DNA of 44,651 nt from Planktothricoides sp. SR001 (GCF_001276715.1 NZ_LIUQ01000048.1:7314-51964); one strand, 5' to 3'. Counted from the stretch's first letter, positions 22,433 through 32,256 are shown. Made by a program: numbers and translations. Notes: a model not told the origin generated them from the letters alone.

Positions 22433-24328
22433 TTAAAAGCGAAATGTGGTACGAAGGGCGCCCACATAGATATTGTTATTATCTTCGATATTTCCTGGGT
22501 TTGTCACCATGAAGAAGCCCGGAGTAATGGTCACTTTGTCATTGATTTTGAAGCGATAAAAGGCTTCAATGTGATAAGATTGCCCTTGATCCGCTAACCC
22601 TGATGAAATATCAAAGTCATCATATTCGACTAATTTCGGTGGTTGACCAAACATGACCGCGAGTAAGTCCCCATCTCGGCCAAAGGTATCGGACAAACCC
22701 AAGGCAAACATATAATTAGTGCTGACGGCATAAGCATCAGTTTCCATGCCGTGAGTGCCCACGATACCGCCCCAGGTGGAGAAAGTCAGGTCGTCTAATA
22801 CCCGCCATTGTAAGGTGCCACTGGCGGCATAAATGCGCGATCGCTGATTGATAAAGCCCGAAGCATCGGCGATCGCACTGCCGGTAAAGGTATTTAATCG
22901 CCCATCTTCAGAATACCCATAAACAAAAGTCAGACCAGTGAGTACCCGGTCAAAGGGTAAGAGTAAAAACTGCAATCCTAGGGCATTACTATCCGCATTA
23001 CCAAAACCTTTCAGGGGATTGCCCGTTCCTTGGGTGCCGTAAGCCATTTGCAAGCGAAATCGCTGACTGATCAACCAGTCAAATCCCACCCCAGCATCTA
23101 AATCGCCAATTTTAAACACGGGGTTGGCTTCCCCAAAGCGGGAAATTGCCCCCCGTCCATTGTCAAAATAAGGGGAGTTGGTGGTTAAAACCGTGGCAAG
23201 GCTAAACCCTACGGGTCTAAAAGTGGTAACAAAGCGATCGCCCAAAGCCATACGATATTCCACCATTGACAACTGAATATTTTTATCCGTATCTGCTTGA
23301 TAAGACAGCAACGCGGGGGCAGTATTTAACACTTGAGGACTGGCAAAACCCAAGTCATCAAAGTTGCCAGCGGCCATTTCTACCCGTAAGCGGTCTTTGC
23401 CGCTAAACGTCGAAACCGTTTGCAAGCGGACTAAGCTATGAAAAGCCGTTTGTGCATCTCCCGTCCCCGGAGGGTCGCCCCCAAAGGCGCTTGCTAGACC
23501 AAAAATCGCCTCACCACCAAACACCGTCACCGACTGATTGACTTTATTTGCTTCTAATTCAGCGGTGCGAACTTCCAAATTATCGATGCGAGCTCGCAAT
23601 TGGCCTAATTCTGTGGCAAATTCCGTCTGTAAACGCTGTAATTGGGCTAAATCTTCGCCGGTGATATCGGATTTTTTAGCTTCGATTTGTTGTTGAATTG
23701 CGGTTAAACAAGCATCTAAACTGGCAGCAAATTCATAACGAGTCATGGCGCGATCGCCCCGATAAGTGCGATCGCCATAAGCCAACAAACAATCGTAACG
23801 TTCCGCCAAAGATTCCAAAGCACTATAAGCCCAATCATTCGGGAAAACATCCGCCAAATCAAACACTGAATTCACCTTTTCCAAAGGTTCTGACTCTTGC
23901 AGAGATTGATTAATGGGGCTGTATTCCTCGATTTGCTGCAAAACCTCATTGACGTTAGTTGTTGGTTGTTGGTTGTTGGTTGTTGGGGTTGTTGGGGTTG
24001 TTGGGGTTGCGGGGGTGACGGAAATGGGACTGGGGTTAATGGACTCTACCCGGTTTTTGGGGATGCCCGCATCAATCCGATCAATTTCCAGGGGTGGTTG
24101 ATTCGTGGGGCTGGAGGGATTTTGGGAAATTAATCCCAATTCTAATCCCCATTCGCTAAATGAAGCCGGATCGAACTGTGGCTTATGGCGATCGGCAACA
24201 TCTCGATCCCCCCTAGCCCCCCTTAAAAAGGGGGAGACCGGATCGCTTTCTGCCGCATTCACGAATCCCCCATAAAGCATTAACACAGAAAGGCCACACA
24301 AAAAATACTTGGCATAATTGGCCAACAT
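22433..24328 (-). CDS. Cyanobacterial iron-uptake-type porin (SLH plus OprB-like barrel)
   Basis: Start at the ATG at 24328, preceded by GAGGA at 8 bases; the frame also has a GTG at 24343. About 631 residues. Signal peptide (YFLCGLSVLMLYGGFVNAA), then a low-complexity linker, an SLH domain (about 155-215: LADVFPNDWAYSALESLAERYDC and the following YEFAASLDACL), a coiled coil (about 215-265) and a C-terminal beta barrel of about 360 residues of the OprB type ending in FRF. This is the layout of the SomA/iron-uptake porin group, which spans the outer membrane and holds the peptidoglycan via SLH. The linker contains a stretch encoded by a TTGTTGG/TTGTTGGGG array (TPTTPTTPTTNNQQPTTN) and one encoded by a dispersed CCCCTTAAAAAGGGG palindrome (SPFLRGARGD). 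Followed at 29 bp by an exported protein gene. Confidence 0.92.
   Translation of the reverse strand: MLANYAKYFLCGLSVLMLYGGFVNAAESDPVSPFLRGARGDRDVADRHKPQFDPASFSEWGLELGLISQNPSSPTNQPPLEIDRIDAGIPKNRVESINPSPISVTPATPTTPTTPTTNNQQPTTNVNEVLQQIEEYSPINQSLQESEPLEKVNSVFDLADVFPNDWAYSALESLAERYDCLLAYGDRTYRGDRAMTRYEFAASLDACLTAIQQQIEAKKSDITGEDLAQLQRLQTEFATELGQLRARIDNLEVRTAELEANKVNQSVTVFGGEAIFGLASAFGGDPPGTGDAQTAFHSLVRLQTVSTFSGKDRLRVEMAAGNFDDLGFASPQVLNTAPALLSYQADTDKNIQLSMVEYRMALGDRFVTTFRPVGFSLATVLTTNSPYFDNGRGAISRFGEANPVFKIGDLDAGVGFDWLISQRFRLQMAYGTQGTGNPLKGFGNADSNALGLQFLLLPFDRVLTGLTFVYGYSEDGRLNTFTGSAIADASGFINQRSRIYAASGTLQWRVLDDLTFSTWGGIVGTHGMETDAYAVSTNYMFALGLSDTFGRDGDLLAVMFGQPPKLVEYDDFDISSGLADQGQSYHIEAFYRFKINDKVTITPGFFMVTNPGNIEDNNNIYVGALRTTFRF
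23957..24010. repeat. TTGTTGG-type array inside the porin gene
   Basis: Tandem TTGTTGG units followed by three TTGTTGGGG (9-bp) units, read in frame as Thr/Pro/Asn/Gln residues in the porin linker. The same heptamer is found outside genes at 10.86 kb and 25.4 kb. Confidence 0.9.
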
Positions 24329-24387
24329 AATACTTATCCTCACACAATATTCGTGATGGAAAAGGCTATTGACAACTCGAAAATGTT

Positions 24388-25383
24388 TTAATCATTCATA
24401 TCCCCATTAGGCATCATGGCACCTTCAAGGTTTGCACCTGTTAAATTGGCCATACTGAGTTCTGCTCTTAACAGAGTGGCTTTCCTTAAATTTGCGTCAC
24501 TAAGGTTGGTTTTGGCAAAATAAACTTCTAGTAGATCCGCCTCAGTGAGATTCGCTCCCGTCAAATTGGTTCGAGTTAAGTTAGCCCGAGTTAAATTAGC
24601 CTTAGTTAAATTTGCGCCTACCAAAGTTGCTTTGTCAAGTTTCGCATCTGGTAATATTGACCCACTGAGATTCGCCCTGGTCAGGTCGGACTCCGTAAGG
24701 ATCGCCCGTTCCATCTGCACTTCAATCATCAACGCATCAAAGGCGATCGCGTGAGTTAAATTCGTTTCCGTTAGCAATGCCCGCGTTAAATTAGCCTCTT
24801 GGATTTTCACCTGAGTCAGGTTTGCCCCTCGCAGGTTTGTTTCCATCAAATTTGCCCCGCGCAAATCCGCCCTGGTGAGGTCAGCCCCCGCCAAATTCAC
24901 CCCCCGCAGGTCTGCCCCGCGCAAGTCTGCCCCGCGTAAGTCTGCGGCAGCATAAGCGCGTCGTTCATAACGCAGATTTGCCCCACGCAAGCAAGCCCCG
25001 CGCAAGCAAGCCCCACTCAAATTTACATTGCGTAAATCTGCCCCAATCAAATTAGTATCCAACAACACCGCCAAAGACAGATTCGCCTTGCGTAAATCTG
25101 CCCCTTGCAACGTCGCCCCATGCAAATCCGCATCACTTAAATTGGCATTGCGTAAATCCGCCTGATTCAGATTCGCCCCAGCCATTTTTGTATGGGTTAA
25201 ATTTGCCCCATACAAATTCACCCGACTTAAATATCCGAAAATCAGATTTGCCGCATTCAAGTCTGCTTGACTCAAATTCACCCCAATTAAATCAGCCCCT
25301 TGCAAGTGGGCATTCCGTAGAGAAACTCCTTTAAAGTCAGTTTCTCCCGCTTGATATCGTCTCAGAATTTCATTTCCTTCCAT
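24388..25383 (-). CDS. Pentapeptide-repeat protein, intact
   Basis: 331 residues. The opening EILRRYQAGETDFKGVSLRN is the usual cyanobacterial pentapeptide N-cap. About 55 consecutive A(D/N)LXX units follow, interrupted by LRYERRAYAA near residue 140. The units predict a right-handed four-sided beta helix. No signal peptide, membrane span or other domain. Repeats ADLRGADLRGADLRG and LTKANLTRANLTRTNLT suggest recent unit duplication. Function of such proteins in cyanobacteria is mostly unknown. A decayed relative is at 5523-6525. Confidence 0.92.
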   Translation of the reverse strand: MEGNEILRRYQAGETDFKGVSLRNAHLQGADLIGVNLSQADLNAANLIFGYLSRVNLYGANLTHTKMAGANLNQADLRNANLSDADLHGATLQGADLRKANLSLAVLLDTNLIGADLRNVNLSGACLRGACLRGANLRYERRAYAAADLRGADLRGADLRGVNLAGADLTRADLRGANLMETNLRGANLTQVKIQEANLTRALLTETNLTHAIAFDALMIEVQMERAILTESDLTRANLSGSILPDAKLDKATLVGANLTKANLTRANLTRTNLTGANLTEADLLEVYFAKTNLSDANLRKATLLRAELSMANLTGANLEGAMMPNGDMND

Positions 25384-25605
25384 ATTAGTTATTTGTTGTT
25401 AGTTGGTGGTTGGTGGTTGGTGGTTATTGGTTGGTGGCTAAGGATTCTTTTGTTGTTGGTTGTTGGTTGGTGGTTGGTGGTTATTGGTTGGTGGTTAATT
25501 CTTGACAAACGGCCAACATTAAGAACAAACAACAACCAACAAACCAAGAATCCCTACCCAAAAAATCCCTACCCAAAGAATCCCTACCCAAAGAATCCCT
25601 ACCCA
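25384..25605. repeat. Cluster of TTGGTGG/TTGTTGG arrays and a four-copy 15-bp tandem repeat
   Basis: 25390-25500 holds many variants of GTTGGTGG and TTGTTGG with an interspersed GGTTATTGGTTGG. 25546-25605 is four tandem 15-bp units of AAGAATCCCTACCCA, the second with one substitution. It occupies the gap between two minus-strand genes, and the 604-codon frame ends 15 bp beyond it. No coding potential. Confidence 0.92.
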
Positions 25606-25619
25606 ACAACAACCAACAA

Positions 25620-27410
25620 TCATCCATCAACAATATAATTAAATTCGTGACTCCAAACCAGAGATTTACTGCCAGTTTGTCGCCAGTGGACTTTTACCTT
25701 ATTAATAGATGTAATCTCCAAAGGCGATAAATGTTTTTGTACCAAATTAATGCTGGCTTTTTGGTTGGGTTCTTTTTCTGATTCCAAAACAATGTGCAGA
25801 CAATCCTGTTTAATCGCAGCCAACGTATGAATCCCCCGACCTTTAAGGGTCTGATTCATCAAAACCGCGATCGCTTTAGTATTTCCTTCTTTTGCTAATT
25901 GGATTGTCTTCTCTAGGGCCGCATCGTGACTATCCGCACTATCCGCTAAATTAGCTTCGCGATCGCCGATTCGCGGTTGGCTGGTGGTGGGGGCTGACGG
26001 AGTTAAATCGGGCATTTCTCCCTGCTGCATTTGACTCAGTAAATCCAGATACTTAAAGGTTTTTTCTTGGATTTGCACAATCATATTTTTGAGGCTATTA
26101 TACTTTAAGGATGAAGCGGTAAAAACTGGTTGATCTTGTAAGCGATCTTCTAAGAAATTTTCCAATTCACTTAAGCTATTTTCCATCTCTTCTCCTAACC
26201 GATGGACTTGACTATTTACTAAAGCGGTAATTTCTTCTTCTAAACTCAGACGACGCTTGAGAGATTCCGTGATTTTTGCCGTGTTTTTACTGGCAAAAAT
26301 GGGGGCATTTGCTTCAGCATAATGCCTCAATTGCTCACCATAATTTTTTTCTGCCAAATCACCTACAAAATCCCTCTTACCGGACAAATGATCAGAAATA
26401 CTGGTGTGCAATTCAGGAATTGTGATCTCATCTTCCGAAGCATAAACTTGTCCGATATGGTGGTAATCTAACTCCGGAAATTCACCCATTGAAGCAAAAG
26501 ATTCAATCGGTTTTTCGGGAAAAATTGACCCGTTATTTAAGGTATTTAAGGATGCGATGTCTTGCTCATTTTCGGGTTGAATAAACTCAACCATATTTAA
26601 TGATTTGTGATTCTCTTTTGCAGGATATTCCGGCAGATAATTAGTCACGTTTACCGTTAATTGTTCACTTCCCTGAGTCTGAAAAAATTGTGAAGCATTT
26701 TTTTCATAAAGCGGACTCAGATACTTAACGATCGCACTAGCTACTTGGATATTTTCATTCTTATTCTCAAAATTTTTAGCGGTTTTATAAAGCTGATTTT
26801 CTAAATCTTTTTGGCGGGTACACTGCCGCAAAAGTTTCTCCAGCAACTCATCTAACCGATACTTTTTCAACGCTAACCAGTCGGACTCACTAAAAGTAAA
26901 TACATGATGAATTGCTGAAAAAATCAAAATTTTTACTCGCAGAGGATTAGTCCGTTGCACCAATTTCAACCGCACTTCAAACAAATCCTGCTTAACTTGC
27001 TTTTTATCCTCCACATCATATTTAGTCAAAATCTTAGGCTGATGACTGCCTAATCCATTATCCGTGGAGGAATCACTATTGAAAGAATTGCCCGTATTTG
27101 ACAAAATTTCTGATGAGTTTAAATAAAGCGGAGCGATTTTTTGAATAATCTCACCAGAAACCGCTAAATACTCGACTTGCTTATTAATTTTACTACAAAT
27201 ATCTTTCAGTAAAGATTCTAACTGATATAAGTTATAATTTAACCCAAGAATTTCGCGAATCAATTCTTTCAGGTCTAACTCAGTTAATTTATTTTCATTA
27301 ACTTCCCAATTGCCATACACCACGAAATAAAGTAGCTTTTTCATACGGGTAATATTCACGCTACTTTCTAAGTCTGCGGTAACTCGATCTAGATGAGATA
27401 AAGCATTCAT
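25620..27410 (-). CDS. Cyanobacterial protein of unknown function with a conserved C-terminal module
   Basis: Start at the ATG at 27410, with GGGAG about 10 bases upstream; the longer frame begins with TTG at 27434. About 596 residues, no signal peptide. Mostly helical, with charged coiled-coil-like segments (for example SLKRRLSLEEEITALVNSQV near 395). The last 100 residues (TIQLAKEGNTKAIAVLMNQTL, then CLHIVLESEKEPNQ, KVHWRQTGSKSLVWSHEF) match a module I recall recurring at the end of otherwise unrelated cyanobacterial proteins (LAxxGxxxAIAxLxNxxL ... GRQTGxxxPxWxxEF). Its role is unknown. The middle has low-complexity Ser/Asn-rich linkers. It may be a scaffold or regulator; no catalytic motif seen. 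Confidence 0.75.
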   Translation of the reverse strand: MNALSHLDRVTADLESSVNITRMKKLLYFVVYGNWEVNENKLTELDLKELIREILGLNYNLYQLESLLKDICSKINKQVEYLAVSGEIIQKIAPLYLNSSEILSNTGNSFNSDSSTDNGLGSHQPKILTKYDVEDKKQVKQDLFEVRLKLVQRTNPLRVKILIFSAIHHVFTFSESDWLALKKYRLDELLEKLLRQCTRQKDLENQLYKTAKNFENKNENIQVASAIVKYLSPLYEKNASQFFQTQGSEQLTVNVTNYLPEYPAKENHKSLNMVEFIQPENEQDIASLNTLNNGSIFPEKPIESFASMGEFPELDYHHIGQVYASEDEITIPELHTSISDHLSGKRDFVGDLAEKNYGEQLRHYAEANAPIFASKNTAKITESLKRRLSLEEEITALVNSQVHRLGEEMENSLSELENFLEDRLQDQPVFTASSLKYNSLKNMIVQIQEKTFKYLDLLSQMQQGEMPDLTPSAPTTSQPRIGDREANLADSADSHDAALEKTIQLAKEGNTKAIAVLMNQTLKGRGIHTLAAIKQDCLHIVLESEKEPNQKASINLVQKHLSPLEITSINKVKVHWRQTGSKSLVWSHEFNYIVDG

Positions 27411-28349
27411 TATACGATTCTCCCGAATCAACAAAATCCATCAGGTTTAATTTCGCGATTACCTTATTGGCATTGGCGAAGCCTTTGCTCATTCATATAT
27501 CGGCGGGTTAACCTAAGTTCTGCCAGATTATGCTTCGCCATTACTCTTAATTTGGTTCAGCTTTGCCAATCTCCCATCACCTATTTTTATAATAGTAAAT
27601 TGGCAATGAGCGAAATAGTTTTTTCAATAAATTCCAAGGAATAAGAGTGAAACCACACCAATTAAAATCTGGCAATTTTAATTTCACTTTAATTGAATAT
27701 TTAACTTTAATTCGACAAGTAAAATTTACTTAAATTTTAATTAATTAATTAAGTGATTAAGGGGTTTTCCTCAATTTATTTTCATCTCCTGGCTTGGCTT
27801 AATTACAGGGTTAGACTTGTTTGGATCCGCTAAGTCAATTTTATTGCCAATTTCCGGCAAGGTTGGCAGGTTGGCCAGCCCCTACAGGACTCCCGCAGCG
27901 CGGCAAATCTCATCGAAGTTTCATAAAATAACTTTAACAAAATTTAACCACTCATTAACTGTTTGAAATAGTAAATTTATCATGGTACTGACTCTAGTAT
28001 AGTTCACAAATTAACCGAAAGTCGAGAAATTGAAATCTTAAGAATTTTATCAGAGATTCATCGGCACAAAATCAGGTATATGACCCCTCTTTCTGCCAGT
28101 ATCACCCTGCCAGGATCACCCTGCCCGCATCACCATTACTCCCAGGACTAACGCGATGCGGATATTCGGTCGCTTTCCTAGAGGAAAGGTCAATCGATCA
28201 ATTCCTCCGGGATCATAGATCGAAGCTGCGTCAGTCCAGATTAGACAATTCTGGCTTTCCCAAGCTAAAAAGCCCCCCGCCCCCCCTTAAAAAGGGGGGC
28301 TGGGAGGATCCCCCATCTCGGTCTTTTGCAAGAAGTTTAATCTTGTTAA
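27411..28349. other. Gene-poor interval of about 940 bp
   Basis: No convincing coding frame on either strand. 27650-27780 is very AT-rich with TTAATTAATTAATTAA. 28075-28150 contains a short CACCCTGCC-type triplication (CAGTATCACCCTGCC, CAGGATCACCCTGCC). 28262-28312 is a copy of the CCCCTTAAAAAGGGG dispersed palindrome (GCCCCCC ... CCCCCCTTAAAAAGGGGGG). The remaining sequence has no feature I can name; promoters for the 604-codon frame presumably lie at its left edge. Confidence 0.6.
28272..28306. repeat. Dispersed palindrome CCCCCCTTAAAAAGGGGGG
   Basis: Self-complementary C-run/TTAA/G-run element downstream of the PAP/fibrillin gene; it could terminate that gene. A shorter copy is embedded in the porin gene (24209-24238). 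Confidence 0.8.
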
Positions 28350-28934
28350 TTAATCTTTTGTCAAAACAAATAAGTTACCGCGATGTCCCCGTCCGATGCG
28401 TAAATCTTCATCTAAATAGGTAATATCTAGCCAGTTGTCCTGATTTCGTTCATCAATAGGTAAATCCAGGGCAGTGATGGGATTACCAGACTCTATTTTA
28501 TCGATAAGTTCTTCAGGAGATTGATAATCCAGCAAGTTTTGTAATCCAATAATCCACCGTTGGAATTTTACATCAACCCGCTTGTCGGAAACCGCCGTAA
28601 ATTTGGCACTGACACAGATTAATCCAGATAAACCGGGTAATCCAGAAACCACTTCCGCAATATTATATAATTTGCCCGTTGCGGGACGAACAGATTGATA
28701 AATTTGACCCAACCGCACCAAAGGCGGCAGGTCAATAAATAATAAATTACTATTGGTGGTATAAATTAGCCGCCAGTCTCCGGCTAAAAGGTTACTTTCT
28801 ATGGGTTGCGGGGTGGGATTTTCATCTTCTAAGTGGTCGATCGCATCTAAAATAATCTGTCGATCGCTCGATTGCGCGAGTAATCCCCGATTTCTGCCGG
28901 CGATCGCTTTTAAGAGTTGTGTTTTTGCACTCAT
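28350..28934 (-). CDS. PAP/fibrillin family protein (plastid lipid-associated)
   Basis: 194 residues forming one PAP/fibrillin lipocalin-like domain. Signature segments are KTQLLKAIAGRNRGLLA, then LLAGDWRLIYTTNSNLL (the GxWxLxYTT strand), LPPLVRLGQIYQSV and the C-terminal DITYLDEDLRIGRGHRGNLF with the terminal LxIxRGxxGxxFVL pattern. In cyanobacteria and plastids these proteins bind lipids at thylakoid membranes and lipid droplets and contribute to photoprotection; the exact ligand is unknown. No signal peptide, so it is likely cytoplasmic or peripheral to thylakoids. Monocistronic. Confidence 0.9.
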   Translation of the reverse strand: MSAKTQLLKAIAGRNRGLLAQSSDRQIILDAIDHLEDENPTPQPIESNLLAGDWRLIYTTNSNLLFIDLPPLVRLGQIYQSVRPATGKLYNIAEVVSGLPGLSGLICVSAKFTAVSDKRVDVKFQRWIIGLQNLLDYQSPEELIDKIESGNPITALDLPIDERNQDNWLDITYLDEDLRIGRGHRGNLFVLTKD

Positions 28935-29077
28935 TTTCGGTAGTTCCTTTACTGGTTGATTGTTACTGGTGGTTCGTTATTAGTTATTGGTTATTCGGGA
29001 TAATCGCTCATCACAAATAACCAATAATTTTCCTCTGACTTACAGCAATTTTAAGAGTGAATAAACCACAAATATCT

Positions 29078-29156
29078 GTAGGGGCGAAGCATTCCGGCAG
29101 ATAATCTATTGCTTAGAATATTAAATTGAGTACCGGAATGCTTCGCCCTGCCCTAC
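29078..29156. repeat. Palindromic hairpin element, GTAGGGGCGAAGCATTCCGG type
   Basis: The left arm GTAGGGGCGAAGCATTCCGG (29078-29097) matches CCGGAATGCTTCGCCCTGCC-CTAC (29133-29156), with a loop of about 35 bases that is AT-rich. Same outer sequence as the element at 32276-32345 but a different inner stem. It lies between the PAP/fibrillin and GMC genes, 30 bp past the GMC stop. Confidence 0.85.
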
Positions 29157-29187
29157 CGTGGTTCAGTAATCTGAAAACCCCTATATG

Positions 29188-30795
29188 TCAAGAATTCAGA
29201 ATCAAATCCGCTGCTTTTTCAGCGATCGCGATCGTGGGAGCATTCGTATTTCCACCGATAATTGTGGGCATAATCGAAGCATCCACCACCCGCAATCCTT
29301 CAATTCCTCGGACTTGTAATCGCGAATTGACCACAGCCATTGTGTCGTTTCCCATTTTACAAGTTCCAACGGGATGATACACAGTTTGTGTCGTTTCCCG
29401 AATATAATCACGAATTTGCTGATGATATTCCTGGGTAGACTCAAGTTTTGGCAGGGGAACTTTACTGGGAAAAATTGCTGAACCTCGCCAAGGCTCAAAT
29501 GCGGATGCTTGGAATATTTTATCAGCAAGTTGCAGCCCACGGATCATCACCTGCCAATCCGCTTCAACGCTTAAATAATTCGGTTCAATGAGCGGTGGTT
29601 GCAAAGGATTGGGCGATCGCAACTGAATATAACCCCGACTGTGGGGACGCAGTTGTGTCACCCCCAAAGTTAAGGCGTGATTTTCCCATTTAGTAAACCC
29701 ATGATTGCAAAAAAATGCCGGGGCAAAATGAAATTGTAAATCAGGAATCGCCAAATCAGCTTGACTTTTGACAAAACCACCTGCCTCCGCCACACTTGAG
29801 GTCAAAGACCCGGTTTTGAACCATAAATACTTGAGTAAATTTACCAAGTTATTGGCACCTTTTAACGTCACTGGTTTCCGGCATTCATAGAAAACCCCGG
29901 TAATTAAATGGTCTTGCAAATTTTGGCCAACTCCTGGTAAATCTAGCACCACAGGAATGCCTAAATTTTGCAAATGATTGCCGGGGCCAATTCCCGATAA
30001 CATGAGTAACTGAGGCGAGTTAATCGATCCCCCAGATAAAATTACTTCTTTGCCACTTTTTACCTGACGTTTTTCTTGTCCATTGGCTAAATATTCTAAT
30101 CCGACAATGCGCCGGTATTCAAATAATAACCGAGTCACCGTTGCCTCTAGGCAAATGGTTAAATTAGTTCGCGATAAATAAGGCTTTAAATAAGGCTTTA
30201 AATAAGCCGATGCCGCACTATGTCGTTGGCCATTTTTTTGGGTAACTTGATAAAACCCAAACCCTTCAGGTTCGGCAACATTAAAATCTTCAATAATTGG
30301 CCATCCGCTTTCTTTTCCGGCTTGGATAAAAACATGAGAAAGACGATTAATGGTGCGTAAATTAGCCACATTCAGATGCCCGCCTATGCCATGATATTCT
30401 GATGCTCCATTTTCTTGGTTTTCGGCTTTTTTGAAATAGGGCAATAAGTCGCTGTAACCCCAACCAGGATTGCCTAATTTTTGCCAGCGATCGTAGTCAT
30501 CCCGATGACCTCGAATATACAGCATGGCATTGAGAGAACTACAACCCCCCAGGACTTTTCCCCGAGGCCAAAATAAAGGGCGGTGGTTAAGTTGGGCTTG
30601 GGGTTCGGTTTCATAAGCCCAATCTAATGGGCTTTTAAATAGTTTAGCAAAAGCTGCCGGAATTTGAATTACGGATAGGCGATCGCTCATTCCCGCTTCT
30701 AGTAAAAGTACCTGATTCTTGGGGTTAGCACTGAGACGGTTTGCCAATACACAACCAGCAGAACCAGCCCCAACAATTATGTAGTCATAAATCAT
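29188..30795 (-). CDS. GMC-family FAD oxidoreductase (choline dehydrogenase-like)
   Basis: Start at the ATG at 30795 ([15 protein letters not shown]), giving 535 residues, the usual length; the open frame runs on to 30876. FAD-binding [14 protein letters not shown] opens the protein. The GMC signature 1 is [19 protein letters not shown] near residue 80 and signature 2 is [18 protein letters not shown] near residue 255. The C-terminal catalytic region has [10 protein letters not shown], with the active-site His, and GGNTNAPT, with the partner Asn. It should oxidise an alcohol with FAD; the substrate is not clear (choline-type or long-chain alcohol). Possible aldehyde/alkane-pathway roles are speculation. 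Divergent from xdhC-like. Confidence 0.92.
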   Translation of the reverse strand: MIYDYIIVGAGSAGCVLANRLSANPKNQVLLLEAGMSDRLSVIQIPAAFAKLFKSPLDWAYETEPQAQLNHRPLFWPRGKVLGGCSSLNAMLYIRGHRDDYDRWQKLGNPGWGYSDLLPYFKKAENQENGASEYHGIGGHLNVANLRTINRLSHVFIQAGKESGWPIIEDFNVAEPEGFGFYQVTQKNGQRHSAASAYLKPYLKPYLSRTNLTICLEATVTRLLFEYRRIVGLEYLANGQEKRQVKSGKEVILSGGSINSPQLLMLSGIGPGNHLQNLGIPVVLDLPGVGQNLQDHLITGVFYECRKPVTLKGANNLVNLLKYLWFKTGSLTSSVAEAGGFVKSQADLAIPDLQFHFAPAFFCNHGFTKWENHALTLGVTQLRPHSRGYIQLRSPNPLQPPLIEPNYLSVEADWQVMIRGLQLADKIFQASAFEPWRGSAIFPSKVPLPKLESTQEYHQQIRDYIRETTQTVYHPVGTCKMGNDTMAVVNSRLQVRGIEGLRVVDASIMPTIIGGNTNAPTIAIAEKAADLILNS

Positions 30796-30950
30796 AAAAA
30801 TTGTTTTCCCACAATTTTGCTGCTTTTTCCGATATACTGGAAAATCAATATCTATTTTAATAACAAAAAGTGGCAAATATTGTTCAAAAATTTCTAATTT
30901 TTATCGATTAAATATTTATCAGCAATCAAGGCTAAGTATGGCGCAGTAAA

Positions 30951-32075
30951 ATGAAAGAGGTGATTCAAGAGATTCAGCATTGGTTTGCCCAAGGGCATGA
31001 AGTGGCGATCGCTACAGTGGTGGCAAAGGAAGGTTCCAGCCCCAGGGAACTCGGCGCGGTTTTGGTGGTGAATGATGCCGGTGAAGTGGCGGGATCCGTG
31101 AGTGGCGGCTGTGTGGAGTCCGCAGTGGTGGATGAGGCGATCGCCTGTCTCGCAGATGGTATTCCGCGACTATTGAATTATGGCATTACCGATGAATTGG
31201 GTTTAGCGGTGGGGTTGACCTGCGGGGGAACGACTGATATTTTTGTCGATCGCCTCAAACCGGGGTTATTTTTTGACCGCTTAGTGGCAGCTATCCAAAA
31301 TCAGTCCGCTTTTGCCCTTTGTACGGCGGTCAGCGGCCCAAATATCGGGGCAAAAATGTTGATTTTTGGTGACTCCAGCCAACCGCCAATCGCTTCTTTG
31401 GGCAATTCCGCCTGGGATTTTTTGGTTTCTCAGGACGCCAAAGTATTTTTAACCAAAGGACTGACTCAGTTGCGTGATTACGGCAACTTAGAAGAATGCG
31501 ATCCAGGAGAAACCCCATCTACACAAGCTACACAAGTTTTTATTCAAAGTTTTCTCCCCCCACCGCGTCTAATTATTATTGGGGCGATCGACTTTAGCAG
31601 CGCCTTATGTCAGGTGGGCAAATTGTTGGGCTATCATGTCACCATTTGCGACGCCCGATCGCGCTTTGCCACCGTTGCCCGGTTTCCCCAAGCTGACCAA
31701 GTAGAAATCGAATGGCCGCATCATTATATAGAAAGCATAGAAAGCACGGCGATTGATTCCCGCACCGCGATCGTGGTTTTAACCCATGACCCCAAATTTG
31801 ATATTCCCGCCCTGCGAGCAGCAGTCCGCACCAATGCCGGATATATTGGGGCGATCGGCAGCCGTCGCACTCACAGCGATCGCGTCCGGCGCCTTCAGGA
31901 AATCGGCATGGATCCGGCTGATATGGCTCGGATTAGTTCCCCCATTGGCTTAGACATTGGGGCAAATACTCCAGAAGAAACGGCCATTTCTATTTTTGCC
32001 GAAATCATTGCCTTACGTTCTGGTCGTGAAGGGGGAAGACTCACCGGAGGAAATCAGCCGATTCATCCCCGGTAA
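30951..32075 (+). CDS. XdhC/CoxI-family molybdenum-cofactor chaperone-like protein
   Basis: 374 residues. The N-terminal XdhC_CoxI domain has VAIATVVAKEGSSPRELGAVLVV and GSVSGGCVESAVVDEA. The C-terminal Rossmann-like half has LIIIGAIDFSSALCQVGKLL, then VTICDARSRFATVARFPQAD, VVLTHDPKFDIPAL and GYIGAIGSRRTHSDRV. XdhC proteins bind the molybdenum cofactor and help sulfurate and insert it in xanthine-dehydrogenase-type enzymes. No such enzyme is in the window, so the client lies elsewhere. Genes are divergent from the GMC oxidoreductase with 155 bp between start codons. A Cys in GGC near residue 54 is typical. Confidence 0.92.
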   Translation: MKEVIQEIQHWFAQGHEVAIATVVAKEGSSPRELGAVLVVNDAGEVAGSVSGGCVESAVVDEAIACLADGIPRLLNYGITDELGLAVGLTCGGTTDIFVDRLKPGLFFDRLVAAIQNQSAFALCTAVSGPNIGAKMLIFGDSSQPPIASLGNSAWDFLVSQDAKVFLTKGLTQLRDYGNLEECDPGETPSTQATQVFIQSFLPPPRLIIIGAIDFSSALCQVGKLLGYHVTICDARSRFATVARFPQADQVEIEWPHHYIESIESTAIDSRTAIVVLTHDPKFDIPALRAAVRTNAGYIGAIGSRRTHSDRVRRLQEIGMDPADMARISSPIGLDIGANTPEETAISIFAEIIALRSGREGGRLTGGNQPIHPR

Positions 32076-32184
32076 TTTTTGATTTATTTAAACGGAAATA
32101 AATCTAGAAATTGGGTTTCGTTCCAAGGGTCCAACCTACAGATTGCACTACAGATTGCACCCACCGCACTTATTCATGTGAGAA

Positions 32185-32256
32185 GGGCCCGCGCATTCCG
32201 GTAATGGGTTATGGCTTAAAAGCGATAAACCCTTAGCCGTAATGCGCGGGCCCCTA
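32185..32256. repeat. Palindromic hairpin element, GGGCCCGCGCATTCCGG type
   Basis: GGGCCCGCGCATTCCGG (32185-32201) pairs with CCGTAATGCGCGGGCCC (32237-32253). It is followed by CCTAC like the ends of the GTAGGGGC elements. Loop of about 35 bases. Confidence 0.8.

Noticed and set aside
23897-24133. Plus-strand frames giving VVGCWGCWGCWG
   Set aside because: Antisense reading of the TTGTTGG array in the porin.
25546-25605. CRISPR array
   Set aside because: Units are contiguous 15-mers with no spacers.
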